The notes under the pieces: model-generated | Database searches by the model: none | What the model saw: the letters and a program-made list of their open reading frames with translations, nothing else | Told to the model about the DNA's origin: nothing | DNA from: Bryobacterales bacterium | Lineage (GTDB): Bacteria; Acidobacteriota; Terriglobia; Bryobacterales; UBA6623 | NCBI GenBank assembly: GCA_028819575.1 | Contig: JAPPLB010000141.1 | Span: forward strand, 1 to 64,000 | DNA length: 64,000 nucleotides | Direction: 5' to 3' | Shown here: one piece after another, positions 46,801 to 55,575 of the stretch | Numbering within the stretch: the stretch's first letter is position 1 | Layout: each line of letters opens with the position of its first letter | Position numbers and translations under genes: made by a program

Positions 46801-47290
46801 CAGAGGAGAGCGCCGCCATCCGTCGAAACGAGAAGAGAGGCCCCGGAATGCTAGCCCATGCATTGGCGCCCTCGTTGGCCGGAGCGGGCTCGACAATCTG
46901 TTCGGCAAGACGCAACTCCCGCCCGCCGGCGTCACGGTACATTTGTAAAAGCCGGCCCACTTCTTCGTCGTGACCGTCCGCCAGAGCGATGACGACCAGT
47001 CGGCGCATCAGGCTCCGGCGACCGTCCGCGTCAGAAGCAGGCGTGTTGTTCAGAACTTTCTCGTATGCCTGCAAACGGTCTGCGTCCCCATAGCGGTCAA
47101 GGAACTCGGCGTATTCAAGCAAGTCCTCGTGGCTTGACTGGGGCGCTGCCGCTGCGTCGGCCAAGACCTGCCGAGCCTGGAGGGGTTCGCCCGATTGCTC
47201 CAGTTCGGCCGCATGACGCGCAGCTTCACTCTCCGCCCAAAGAGGCAGTGCGCATACCACAAAAAGGGTCACCATCAGAGTGCGACTCAT
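43886..47290 (-). CDS. Large secreted protein of unknown function
   Basis: About 1134 residues; not recognised. A signal peptide (TLMVTLFVVCALPLWA) is followed by helix-rich repeats reminiscent of TPR/Sel1 (ARHAAELEQSGEPLQARQVLADAA, LLEYAEFLDRYGDADRLQAYEKVLN), then a long region without clear motifs. It lies directly upstream of a VWFA protein in the same operon, so the two may form a surface complex. Start is taken at MSRTLMV, with GGAG six bases upstream; MM at 47293 or 47314 are alternatives. No transmembrane anchor is seen beyond the signal peptide. It may be lineage-specific. Confidence 0.65.
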   Translation of the reverse strand: MSRTLMVTLFVVCALPLWAESEAARHAAELEQSGEPLQARQVLADAAAAPQSSHEDLLEYAEFLDRYGDADRLQAYEKVLNNTPASDADGRRSLMRRLVVIALADGHDEEVGRLLQMYRDAGGRELRLAEQIVEPAPANEGANAWASIPGPLFSFRRMAALSSDQSPEQLFPALARNIVTSGYRATAGLDSMVPTEYLKLIQQYLSQARELEQLAGADETIRIPTCESRETAQILKILGFRLRNECGPEAVLETVNPSRAFLSIDSGFPLADLEQAFRQERAFEMPYKSTHLPVLFGKDYWMGIVRRKAEGDFVDNLLANPIMARLYLALGKIHRPTALALREKIGSERMLDFANVLDFFGGMFELKEGKAVVPLGPKARDVWHKLVGVSPDQGAEFLQRLVELDDGWMVSYYDSMWRVDGRVAEYFSDPTRLERFYMAVRGKVTSPGPARPIFRANSDLMLLITRLDVKPNGQIHLPGGIGPWKNLFTVHPHGEYDGRLAKAAPHWTQPDDVVEAMFGMCRKMVENEPLQMFISLTNMDRARDQPMSPAAVEKLLLAYPDFGDQFSMFNEAPTLSDETILAYFDSLPKFKKGRNLTRRADAIGTHQALFSLWRIFVRQGQIPSTDAERSFRALMDVLRDVGSEQAIFEAGRAGVKVLLAATGSSEDESPQERLIELLAGNPNPNERSIHEEMVRTLNSRFTSQRLVSVKDIFDLADHLERVSRGESFNVAMANRLASRISEVRLPRSSLSSEESNTFAQGTWIEKHIQRQRSMNLSRAVDKARGQPESLLNIRGNFASILRDSLVGLNYIYYSPPGAELIRANPLFVRSHDFFGSQQTKSWSQPRLSGTGWPNSAGGRMVGSLNGLAFALADAEQNFLVPTERQALIWQDLEPQIMIGAVVPRWWGVTREEQHFVALHLRLANLLVAASAVDEELAATIDPILRKRLGPHRLHLLRRLAADGKVREGIDGLTPAERYRLATVFGENYGNDALNVGGPIWRKIAALRESDRERFAYERIAGIFGTPHPALSHTYRSDLLHLPLFPAMMKFSSRIMAESWESTNLYWATLADELHIEPVRLNLLIPEWTQRSIERIFATNLDDWPALLHSMQVVAERYRQQMKPRKADPLRAGQE

Positions 47291-47493
47291 CATGTTCTCC
47301 CGTTGAAAGATCATCCGAAGCCACCGGATGTACTTGGCCCCTTCCTCAACTCCAATCGGGCCGATTGTAAGTTGTTACCTCGGCTACTGACAAGCAATTG
47401 AAGCGTTTTTTCCCTTTCTCCAACCATATAAAAAAACGGACATCCTTGAAACATACTCCTGGGAGGGATCCCAGTTGCTGGAAAGAGCCTCCT

Positions 47494-49329
47494 CTATGTC
47501 CCTGCCGCCCCGTTGCGGCCGGCGAAGAAGCGATGAATACGCTCGGCCTGCACTTGTCCGACAACCTTCTGAAGGTCATCGAGCGAGCTGGTTTCGATCC
47601 TGTTCAGACTTCCAAGGGTGCGCAGAAGCCTGCGAGCCGTTTTCTCTCCGACACCGGGGATCTCAAGCAGCACGCTTTTGAGTCTTCGTGAACCTCGACG
47701 CTTGCGATGGAAAGCGACAGCAAAGCGGTGGGCCTCGTCGCGAACCTTCTGCATCAGGTGGAGCACGGGAGAGAAGCGGTCCAAGTAGACCGGCTCGTCC
47801 TCTTGGCCGGCAACGTAGATGATTTCTTCACGCTTGGCGATGGCGGCGACGGACTGGTTGATAATGCCCAGCGCCTCGAGGGCCTCGACGGTAGCGTGCA
47901 GTTGCCCTACCCCGCCGTCGATCAAAATCAAGCCCGGAAACGGCTTCTGTTCATCCTGAAGACGCCTGTACCTGCGCGTCACGGCCTCCCTCATCGATGA
48001 GAAATCGTCGATGCCGTCAACGGTCTTGATGATGAACTTGCGGTAGTCGCCTTTCTTCATGCGGCCGTTTTCCCAAACGACCATCGAGGCGACCGTATCG
48101 CTTCCCTGGATATGCGAAATATCGAAGCATTCGATGCGTTCCGGGGGAGCGGAAAGATTCAGCGCGTCGACCAGTGCGTCCATGATGGCTTTTGACGAAG
48201 GTTTCATCACCCGGAAGCGTTGCTCGAATCCGTGACGAGCGTTGGTCTCGACCAGATCAAGCATGGCCCGTTTCGAACCGCGCTGCGGCGTCGCAATGAC
48301 AACTTTGCGTTTCCGCCTCTCGCTCAGGAGCTCTTCAATGACATCGCGGTCGTCAAAGTCGACCGGAACATGAATCAGTGAAGGAACATACTGCGCATCC
48401 AAGTAGATCTGCATCAGCAGGCTCGAGAGGAACTCTCGTTTCTCGAACTGATCAACGTTTTCCCAATAGAACTCGCGGCGGTCGACGACGCGTCCGTTCC
48501 GAACGTGAAAGAGATTTACGGCCACCAAAGGAGGTTCGGCATGGACCCCGAAAATATCGATGTCCCGGCCTTCCACGGCAGCCACACGCTGCCGCTCCTT
48601 GAGTTCATCGACCGTCGCAATCAGGTCCCGCAGTGCTGCGGCTTGCTCGAACTCCATCTCCTCGGCGGCCGCCTGCATTCTATGGCGCAGATCGCGGATC
48701 AGATCCGTATGGCGGCCTTCCAGGAAAGCGCGGACGTCGGCTACGGCCCGGCCGTAGACGGCGTCGGTCGTCAGTCCTGCGACGCAAGGTCCCCAACAGC
48801 GCTGAATGTGGTATTCGAGACACGGTCGAGGGTGGTTGCGCGTCAGGTCTACGCGGCAGGAAGGAATGCGGAAATAGCGGTGAATGAACCGCACGATGCG
48901 ATGGGCGAGATTACCGGGAAAATAGGGGCCGTAGTAAGTCGAACCGTCCTTGCGAAGGCGACGCGTCACATAGACGCGCGGGAAACGCTCCCGAGTCAGC
49001 TTGATGTAGGGATAGGTCTTGTCATCCCGCAGCAGGACGTTGTACCGCGGTTGTCGTTGCTTGATGAGGTTGTTTTCGAGAGCGAGCGCCTCTTTTTCGT
49101 TGGCTACGGCGATGTAGTCGATGTCCCGGGCTTCAGAGAGCAATGTGCCCGTCTTGGCATCGGCGAGTTTGTCCTCAAGAAAGTAGCTGCGAACACGATC
49201 CCTCAGACTCTTCGCTTTTCCGACGTAGATCACCCGCCCGCGTCCGTCCTTGTACAGATAGACGCCAGGAAAAGCGGGGAGGGCCGCGGCCTTCTCTTTT
49301 AGCGCATCGAGATGGGGAAAGACGCTCAA
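47494..49329 (-). CDS. uvrC: UvrABC system protein C
   Basis: 611 residues. The N-terminal GIY-YIG-type nuclease (FPGVYLYKDGRGRVIYVGKAKSLRDRVRSYF), a UVR motif (DLRHRMQAAAEEMEFEQAAALRDLIATVDELK), the RNase H-like endonuclease domain (CFDISHIQGSDTVASMVVWENGRM, LILIDGGVGQL) and the terminal HhH pair (LLEIPGVGEKTARRLLRTLGSLNRI) are all present. It makes the dual incisions of nucleotide-excision repair. The track start is a TTG; a GGAGG lies 12 bases upstream, so TTG is accepted with some caution. Confidence 0.94.
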   Translation of the reverse strand: MSVFPHLDALKEKAAALPAFPGVYLYKDGRGRVIYVGKAKSLRDRVRSYFLEDKLADAKTGTLLSEARDIDYIAVANEKEALALENNLIKQRQPRYNVLLRDDKTYPYIKLTRERFPRVYVTRRLRKDGSTYYGPYFPGNLAHRIVRFIHRYFRIPSCRVDLTRNHPRPCLEYHIQRCWGPCVAGLTTDAVYGRAVADVRAFLEGRHTDLIRDLRHRMQAAAEEMEFEQAAALRDLIATVDELKERQRVAAVEGRDIDIFGVHAEPPLVAVNLFHVRNGRVVDRREFYWENVDQFEKREFLSSLLMQIYLDAQYVPSLIHVPVDFDDRDVIEELLSERRKRKVVIATPQRGSKRAMLDLVETNARHGFEQRFRVMKPSSKAIMDALVDALNLSAPPERIECFDISHIQGSDTVASMVVWENGRMKKGDYRKFIIKTVDGIDDFSSMREAVTRRYRRLQDEQKPFPGLILIDGGVGQLHATVEALEALGIINQSVAAIAKREEIIYVAGQEDEPVYLDRFSPVLHLMQKVRDEAHRFAVAFHRKRRGSRRLKSVLLEIPGVGEKTARRLLRTLGSLNRIETSSLDDLQKVVGQVQAERIHRFFAGRNGAAGT

Positions 49330-49520
49330 GCGATGCGGGAACCTCCAACGATATTATCAATCGACCTGAAAAAACCCGCCGCCGGAACCTGCGACCTACG
49401 TCAGATCGTCACTCTGTCCGTGACCAGGGCGGATTACCAGCAAGAGCGTTAGCAGGCTAGAGCCGCGATGCCCGTTCAGCGCTGTCTCAGGAATCCTTGC
49501 AGATGGGGGTTCGACCCGAC

Positions 49521-51602
49521 TCAAGGAAGCAGCACGATTGGCGCTCGGTGGAAGGCGAACTTGCGGTCAATCTCGTCGATCACGTTGACTTGGCAGACGT
49601 ACTCTCCGGGGGCGAGATCGTCCAACGGAATCTGAAACTCGACTGGCGCCGCTTCACGTTTCGTTTCGGACTTGATGGAAACCTTCAGCGGCTCAGACTC
49701 GAACATTTTCACGCCGTCCCGGTAGAGCGCGACGATCGAAGACAGGGACACCGCTTCCCGCCGGCCTTCCGAGCCCGGATCATACACCTCGAAGTAAACA
49801 AACATCGGCTGTCTCTTGCGGAAGACCCGCGTGATGCTCGGGATCAGTTTTTGGCCGTCCTGCACGAGCGGATGGGAGGCGAGAACCTTCTTGTCGCGCT
49901 CCGCCGCACCGATGGCATCTTCCAGCGATTCCCGCTGATTCGACCACACCACCGAGCTGATGCGCGCATACGACTTCTGCTCGCCGAGATCGGGGATTTC
50001 GAAGCGCGTCTCGAACGTTCCCATCTTCCCTGTCTGGTTCTCGCGTGTGAGAAACTTCAGGGTGTATTCGCCTGGCGGCAGAGTGAAACCTGTGTCGTAT
50101 TGCAGGTTCCGGGAGTTCAGCCTTTCGGCATTCGCGCCCCGCAACTTCACTTCGATGTGGTCCCGTAGATTGGCCACCATCTTCCCTCGGCTGTCGCGCA
50201 CTTGCCCGATGAAATCCAAACGCTGCTGCTCCCGGTCGCCTTTTGGGACAAACTCCAACTCGGAATCGGGAATCTTTACCGCCACCGGGACGAAGTAACG
50301 GTCGCGGCCCAGCCGGAAATAGTTCACTTCCAGCGCCAGCCTCAGGTCAGTCACCGGATCGCCTAACAACAACGCCTCTTCAAGCTGTCGTTCCTTGTCG
50401 CCCCGTGAGAATCGGCGGAAGTCCTTCGAGCCGAAATACCCGGAGCGGTAGTCCAGCTTGGCCCTTGGCATCGACTGCACACGTACCTTCACTCGCCGGA
50501 ACCGCCCGTCCGTCTTCTCGTTCGTGCTGTAGTAACCCAGGATGTAGTAGCTGGCAATCTCTTGCTGGGCGCGCCTGATACCCAGCGTCAAATCGTTATT
50601 GTTGAGGAACACCTTGCCACCGGTGTCGCCGGCGAGGGTGAACAGCGTGTCCTGCGAGTCGTTGAATCGTCCGCGCCGCTGCCGCTGACCTTCACCGGAA
50701 TAGGCTCTCGTACCGCGTTGCGAGCCCGCTGTAGCGTCACCCAACGGGGCCTCCGCCACGAGACCACGCGTATCGATCGGATAGAACGACACGTTGGCCC
50801 GCACTGCCGAGTTGACCGTCGAGCGTAACTGCGAGTTGTTCTCGACACCCGTCCGGCTCACCCCGCTCGAGAAATACACAAGCGCCTTCTTCTCGGGCAG
50901 CGAGGCCAGCATCTTCGTCGCCGATTCCAGCGCACTCAGCTTGCGGTCCGTATTGAAGATGTTGAACTCTGTCTCATCCGCCACGAAGGCCGCCCCGTCA
51001 TCGACGGCCGCGGCTTCATCCGTCTCGGCATCGACGGCCAACTCGCTCGCCTCGCCAAATCGGAAACCCGCGATGACCTCACGCAGCAACTCACGGTTGT
51101 CAGTAAAGTCCTGCAACACCTGCAAGCGGCTTGAAAACGCCATGATCGCGACCAGGTCCACTGACGACATCTGATCGTCGAGGAACCGGTCCGCCGCCTT
51201 CTGGGCGCGAATCTGGTCTGCCGGAGGCATCGACGAGAAATCGAAATAAAGCACCATGAGCCGCTTATCGCGATAGCGCACTTTTCCTGGCGCGGAGGGT
51301 GTGATTTCCTGCTGCCTCTCCGCCGTCTCTGGCGACTGGGCCGTCTCCCTTTCGGCAAGGGTTTGCGGATCCGCCACGGCGTCGAGTTGCTGGAACTCGA
51401 AGACCGAGATCTCCTGTTTCTTGCCGTCTTCCAGAATCTCGAAATCCTCCGGCCCGAGGTCCGCCACAGGCCGGCCATCGCCGTCGCGCACTCCCACGTT
51501 GACGATGACGAGGTTGGTCGACACCGAGAACTTGAATGACCCGTCCGGCTCCTGCGCCGCCAGGACGATTGCAGAGATTAAGCAAAGTATGAAAACCCGC
51601 AT
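49521..51602 (-). CDS. VWFA-domain secreted protein, long acidobacterial form
   Basis: 693 residues: a signal peptide (MRVFILCLISAIVLAA), the family's N-terminal DFEILEDGKKQEISVFEFQQLD, a VWFA domain (LMVLYFDFSSMP, VDLVAIMAFSSRLQVLQDFTD, ALVYFSSGVSRTG) and a C-terminal beta-rich region (YILGYYSTNEKTDGRFRRVKVRV, PPGEYTLKFLTRENQTGKMG, GEYVCQVNVIDEI) not shared by the shorter VWFA protein at 42.8 kb. The ATG at 51602 follows the stop of the Oar-like receptor by two bases, so it is translationally coupled and likely works with the receptor at the surface. Confidence 0.86.
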   Translation of the reverse strand: MRVFILCLISAIVLAAQEPDGSFKFSVSTNLVIVNVGVRDGDGRPVADLGPEDFEILEDGKKQEISVFEFQQLDAVADPQTLAERETAQSPETAERQQEITPSAPGKVRYRDKRLMVLYFDFSSMPPADQIRAQKAADRFLDDQMSSVDLVAIMAFSSRLQVLQDFTDNRELLREVIAGFRFGEASELAVDAETDEAAAVDDGAAFVADETEFNIFNTDRKLSALESATKMLASLPEKKALVYFSSGVSRTGVENNSQLRSTVNSAVRANVSFYPIDTRGLVAEAPLGDATAGSQRGTRAYSGEGQRQRRGRFNDSQDTLFTLAGDTGGKVFLNNNDLTLGIRRAQQEIASYYILGYYSTNEKTDGRFRRVKVRVQSMPRAKLDYRSGYFGSKDFRRFSRGDKERQLEEALLLGDPVTDLRLALEVNYFRLGRDRYFVPVAVKIPDSELEFVPKGDREQQRLDFIGQVRDSRGKMVANLRDHIEVKLRGANAERLNSRNLQYDTGFTLPPGEYTLKFLTRENQTGKMGTFETRFEIPDLGEQKSYARISSVVWSNQRESLEDAIGAAERDKKVLASHPLVQDGQKLIPSITRVFRKRQPMFVYFEVYDPGSEGRREAVSLSSIVALYRDGVKMFESEPLKVSIKSETKREAAPVEFQIPLDDLAPGEYVCQVNVIDEIDRKFAFHRAPIVLLP

Positions 51603-51604
51603 TG

Positions 51605-54600
51605 TCAAAACCTGAACCGCAGACTGGCGCGCATCGTTCTCATCGCCGCCGTATTGGTCGCCAAACCGAAGTTCGACGCATTCACCGTTGTGGCCAAGCC
51701 CGAAAAGTTGACCTTGTTCGTGACATTGGCGCTGTCCACACGAAACTGCACCGTTCGCCGGTCTTGGCCGAGGCGAAACGTGCGCCCGACTCCAAAATTG
51801 AGCGTGACCAAACCCGGACCCGGAATCGTATTGCGCGCTGCATTACCGAAGCGCTCCGGGGGCGGAGTCGTAAACGCCAAAGGATTGAAGAACCTGCCGC
51901 CGCCGTCCACCGGAAGTCCGGTTGCGTCCGCGCGCCCCGATCCCACTACGCCGCTGCCGCCGGTATTTGCCTGGTTGCCAAGCACGACCGCCGTAAACGG
52001 AGTGCCCGAGTTAGCCGTCACACCGCCGGTGAAGCTCCAATCGCGAAAGATCGTTTCGAACAAGTTCCTGGAAGGAGATCCCTGCGGTCCACCCACCGGT
52101 GACTCGAGCACATACGAGAGGCTGAGCGCATGCCGCTGGTCGAAGCTCGACAGCCCCCGCTCGAGGCTCAAGTTCCGATCGTAGAGCGCCACCACCGCCG
52201 CCCCACCTCCGAAAGTCGAAACGTTGTCGAGGGACTTCGAATACGTGTAGAGCGCATTGACCGAAACGCCTCGACGGAATCGCCGATTCAGCCGTAACTG
52301 CCCCGCGTGGTAGGTGGAGTTGCCTTCGGAACTGTCGAACGTGAACCCCACCGCATTGCTGATGCGACGGCGTTCCTCCGCCGTGAGCGGCGAACCCGAC
52401 GGCGCCCGATTCGGTGAACGCTGAATGTCGAGCCGCGTACCCTTCGTCCCGAGATAGCCCACCTCCAACACCATTGCTGCCGGCAGATCCTGCTGCACCG
52501 CCAGGTTCCAGGTCTGCGCATAGCCGACGAGATAGTTCCGATCTACCGCAAAGGTGTTCGTAATGTCCTGATCGGGCCGTGTCGCAAAGCCGTTCCGGAT
52601 CGTCAGAATCCGGTCCAGCGTCGTCGTCAATGTACCCGTCGTCGCAAACGGCGGCTGTTGCCCCAAGCGGCTGGCGGCGTTGTTGTACACCGAGCCGTTG
52701 TAGTACCAGCCGTAGCCGGCGCGCAGCAGTGTAGAGCGTTTGGGAAAAGGCTTCCAGGCAATGCCGAATCGAGGCGCGAGGTTGTTGCGGTCCGACTCGA
52801 TCAACGCCGCCGGGAACGGCCCGCTGAATGCGCCATCCATGCCCGGCAACACGGGCGCCACGCCGGTGAATCCCGGCGCGACGTCGAGGTTCACGATCCG
52901 ATTGAACTTTTCCTGGAACGGCCGGAGGAACTCATACCGCAGTCCGAAGTTCACGGTGAAGTTCGCGCTCACTCGCCAATCGTCCTGGGCGTACAAGCTG
53001 AATGCCGGAGCACGGAAATACGTATCGGGGTTGCCAAACCGAATCGAGCTTGACTGCGGCAGACCCAGGACGAAGTCAGCGAAGTCGAACCCGGTGTTCG
53101 CCAGCGGCAAGCCCCGGCTGTCGAACGCGCTGGTCCTCAAACCACTGAAACTCAGGCTGCCTCGCGCGTTCTGCTCACTGATCGTGTTGAGCTGGATCCA
53201 GCGGTAGTTGCCACCGATCGACAAGTTGTGATTCCCGTGCACCGAAGTGACGCTCTCGCTGATTTCCAACGTTTGATCGCGGCGCAGCATCGGGCTGCCA
53301 TCGGTGAGATTGCCGAAGTTCGTGAATGTCAGGTTTGGCGGGCCAAAGTTGATCGGCGCATCGGACGTATCCTCAATCCCAAGGTCTCCGGCCACATCGG
53401 CGCCGAACGCGAAGAATGGAAGCGTCTCGATACGATTCCGTGAAAATCGCAGCCGCAGGTTGTTGATCACATTCGTCTTCACGTTGCGCGTCCAACCGAC
53501 ACTCGCGCTCTGCGCGCGGCTGCCTGTCGTGTCACGGAACCCGAACAATTGCACGGTTTCGGAATCCCGCATCCGCAGGTTGTAGGAGACAGACAGCCGG
53601 TCCGCTTCGGAAAGGCTCCGTCCCATCCGCACGCTGAAGTTGTCGGTGTCTTGCGGTACGGAGGTAATGAACTGGTAGTTCTGCACTTGTCCGGGCTGAT
53701 TCGGAAGCGGGATAAACGGAATCAAACCCAGTGCAGCCGAATCCAACCGCGATACAGGAATCACATTGTTGGGGAAGGCCTCACCCGCATCAAACACCGT
53801 CACCGGCCCCGAAGCCACGGAATTTGAAAAGTCGCCCAAGCGCTCCAACGCCGAGGGCAACGTCGATGTGCGGTTAAAGGGGTTCCGACTGCGTGCTCCG
53901 TTATAGCGGAAGAAGAAGAATGTCTTTTCGTCGTCCACGATCTTCGGGATCTTCAACGGCCCACCGAACATCGCCCCGAACTGATTCTGTGCGTAGGAAG
54001 GCTTGTCCACCGTCTGGCCGGTAAGTGAATAAGGCCGGGCATCCAACGCCGAATTGCGAAACGAGAAGTTGAGCGAGGCGCGCATCGAGTTTCTTCCGGC
54101 CCCAATCCGGTTGCCGAACTGCATCGTCCCGCGACGCCGCATCCATTCACGCATGCGCGCCAGCCGCTCGGGCGTCATCTCACCTCTGCCCGGCCCGCCA
54201 GGACCACCGGGTCCGCGGCCGCCCGCTCTTCGGCCGCCAGGACCTCCGCGTCCACCGCGGCCGCCACGCGCGCCGCCGAACCCCCGACCGCCGGAGCCTC
54301 GGCCGCCGCGACCAAATCCCGGTCCTCCATCCGTGTCGTTGCCGCCGCGATTGGCAAAAGGATTCCCTTGTTGTGAGGGCCCGCCAAAACCCAGCGCCCG
54401 CATGTCGAACTGACCGTTGCTCCCCGGCGCCTGCAAACCACGGCTCAAGCTGCCGGTCACGAGGAACGACTCATTGGCGTCCTGCTCCGACGCCATCGAG
54501 ATCGTCGGATCGGGCATCGCCGCCAATTCGTTCATGATGCTGTTCTGCTGCGATTCGTTCACAAGCAGCCGCTGAAAGCGCTCTCGACGCTCCGCCCGCG

Positions 54601-54943
54601 AGAGCTGTTCTCCGTCCCCGGGGGCCGCCTGCTGTTGCCGAGCCGCCAGCGTCAACTCCCATTCCGTGGGACTCGCACCGTCGGTGATTTCAATTTCGCG
54701 CGTGACCGACTCGAATCCGAACATGCTCACTTCCAGCGTCCAGATGCCGGGCTGCATCCGGTCAAAGCGGTACTGCCCGGTCTGATCGGTCGAAGTCACC
54801 CGTGTTGTCTCCCCGTGCGTGGCAATGACCGACGTGCCGGGGATCGGCAACTCGTTCGATCGAACGAGGCCGACATGCTCGGCAGCCGAAACGCTTCCCA
54901 CTGACACAGAGAAAACGAAAAGGAACCGCGATAGTAAGGTCAT
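51605..54943 (-). CDS. Oar-like TonB-dependent receptor with a Gly/Arg-rich segment
   Basis: 1112 residues: a signal peptide (MTLLSRFLFVFSVSVGSVSAA), a carboxypeptidase-regulatory-like domain (IPGTSVIATHGETTRVTSTDQTGQYRFDRMQPGIWTLEVSMFGF), a low-complexity RGG-type stretch near residues 205-262 (RGGRGSGGRGFGGARGGR), then plug and barrel (FGAMFGGPLKIPKIVDDEKTFFFFRYNG, SVGWTRNVKTNVINNLRLRF) ending in SLRFRF. It is the acidobacterial Oar type for large substrates or surface adhesion. The arginine-glycine insert lies between the regulatory domain and the plug and is unusual for an outer-membrane protein. Its stop is next to the VWFA start, so they form an operon. Confidence 0.87.
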   Translation of the reverse strand: MTLLSRFLFVFSVSVGSVSAAEHVGLVRSNELPIPGTSVIATHGETTRVTSTDQTGQYRFDRMQPGIWTLEVSMFGFESVTREIEITDGASPTEWELTLAARQQQAAPGDGEQLSRAERRERFQRLLVNESQQNSIMNELAAMPDPTISMASEQDANESFLVTGSLSRGLQAPGSNGQFDMRALGFGGPSQQGNPFANRGGNDTDGGPGFGRGGRGSGGRGFGGARGGRGGRGGPGGRRAGGRGPGGPGGPGRGEMTPERLARMREWMRRRGTMQFGNRIGAGRNSMRASLNFSFRNSALDARPYSLTGQTVDKPSYAQNQFGAMFGGPLKIPKIVDDEKTFFFFRYNGARSRNPFNRTSTLPSALERLGDFSNSVASGPVTVFDAGEAFPNNVIPVSRLDSAALGLIPFIPLPNQPGQVQNYQFITSVPQDTDNFSVRMGRSLSEADRLSVSYNLRMRDSETVQLFGFRDTTGSRAQSASVGWTRNVKTNVINNLRLRFSRNRIETLPFFAFGADVAGDLGIEDTSDAPINFGPPNLTFTNFGNLTDGSPMLRRDQTLEISESVTSVHGNHNLSIGGNYRWIQLNTISEQNARGSLSFSGLRTSAFDSRGLPLANTGFDFADFVLGLPQSSSIRFGNPDTYFRAPAFSLYAQDDWRVSANFTVNFGLRYEFLRPFQEKFNRIVNLDVAPGFTGVAPVLPGMDGAFSGPFPAALIESDRNNLAPRFGIAWKPFPKRSTLLRAGYGWYYNGSVYNNAASRLGQQPPFATTGTLTTTLDRILTIRNGFATRPDQDITNTFAVDRNYLVGYAQTWNLAVQQDLPAAMVLEVGYLGTKGTRLDIQRSPNRAPSGSPLTAEERRRISNAVGFTFDSSEGNSTYHAGQLRLNRRFRRGVSVNALYTYSKSLDNVSTFGGGAAVVALYDRNLSLERGLSSFDQRHALSLSYVLESPVGGPQGSPSRNLFETIFRDWSFTGGVTANSGTPFTAVVLGNQANTGGSGVVGSGRADATGLPVDGGGRFFNPLAFTTPPPERFGNAARNTIPGPGLVTLNFGVGRTFRLGQDRRTVQFRVDSANVTNKVNFSGLATTVNASNFGLATNTAAMRTMRASLRFRF

Positions 54944-55284
54944 CGGCTTTTCCGACCAAGGCGGACGTATCTTTCCTTACGTTACCGGCAAGCAGCGGAA
55001 GTGATGTTAAATCAAGGTAAAAAGACCGGCCTGCAGTTCCGAAGCATGCTCCGGGAGTCTGGTCGACGCAATATAGAAAGTGCGCCTGTCCGCGCAATCC
55101 AGAACGTTCTCCTTTCTCAGCATGGGTTCATTGTGTGTTGGCCGCAGCGGAACGAGCCCGGAGGGCGACGGGAGCCACGGCCAACGGCGCTCGTCGCGAG
55201 GCCGACCGAGAAAGGCGGACGGCGCCCGGGCATTTGATCGGGGGGTGGGCACCCGAGCAATACCGGGAAATGGTGGGTAGGGAA
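54944..55284. other. Intergenic region, no gene recognised
   Basis: Between the Oar-like receptor start and a short repeat module. A GC-rich stretch (about 55130-55250) reads through in the track as a basic 78-residue ORF (PGGRREPRPTALVARPTEKGG), which looks like translated non-coding DNA. A promoter for the receptor should lie here but no strong hexamer pair was seen. Confidence 0.55.
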
Positions 55285-55325
55285 GCATAAAAGCCGTGTT
55301 TCGTGTCTCGTGATGCGTAAAAACC
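55285..55325 (-). repeat. Second short repeat module, stand-alone copy
   Basis: On the minus strand it reads TTTTTACGCATCACGAGACA then CGAAACACGGCTTTTATG, matching the module nested in copy 3 (CGAATCACGAGACACGAAAC) and, more distantly, copies 4 and 8. It abuts the Uma2 fragment and forms its premature stop. Confidence 0.75.
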
Positions 55326-55454
55326 CTAAAGGCCATGTTGCCGGCGCGGGGGCAGCATCTCGATCAGTTTTCCTTCGCCGAGTTCGTGCTGCGTCCCACT
55401 GCCGGGGAGTCCCTGGTACTCAGCGAGGGATAGCAGTGTGGCCGAGGAAGTCAT
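55326..55454 (-). pseudogene. Uma2-family (DUF820) endonuclease N-terminal remnant
   Basis: 42 codons from an ATG at 55454: LLSLAEYQGLPGSGTQHELG, then EGKLIEMLPPRRQHG. This is the N-terminal pattern of Uma2 PD-(D/E)xK proteins (xEYLxLPxxxxxxELxxGxLxxMxPPxxxH). The catalytic D..E-x-K part is missing; the reading frame ends in the adjoining repeat module. No intact Uma2 gene is found nearby. It was not in the ORF track because it is shorter than the cut-off. Confidence 0.7.
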
Positions 55455-55575
55455 GCCCCGACCTTAAGATTACCGCCTTGCGGAACAAGGCAAAGAAACG
55501 CCAATCCGTCGCTGTGACGGCCCCTTGTTAGACTGAAATCGTTTCGGGGTCCGGCACGTCGAAGACAGGGGTCTG

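Noticed and set aside
47398-47691. 97-residue plus-strand ORF after the uvrC end
   Set aside because: Antisense to the C-terminal HhH region of uvrC.
49440-49460. Short match to the element's end (GCAGGCTAGAG)
   Set aside because: Only about 10 bp, without the rest of the inverted terminus; may be coincidence.
55001-55237. 78-residue basic ORF (RREPRPTALVARPTEKGG)
   Set aside because: Low-complexity translation of GC-rich intergenic DNA, no start signal and no family.
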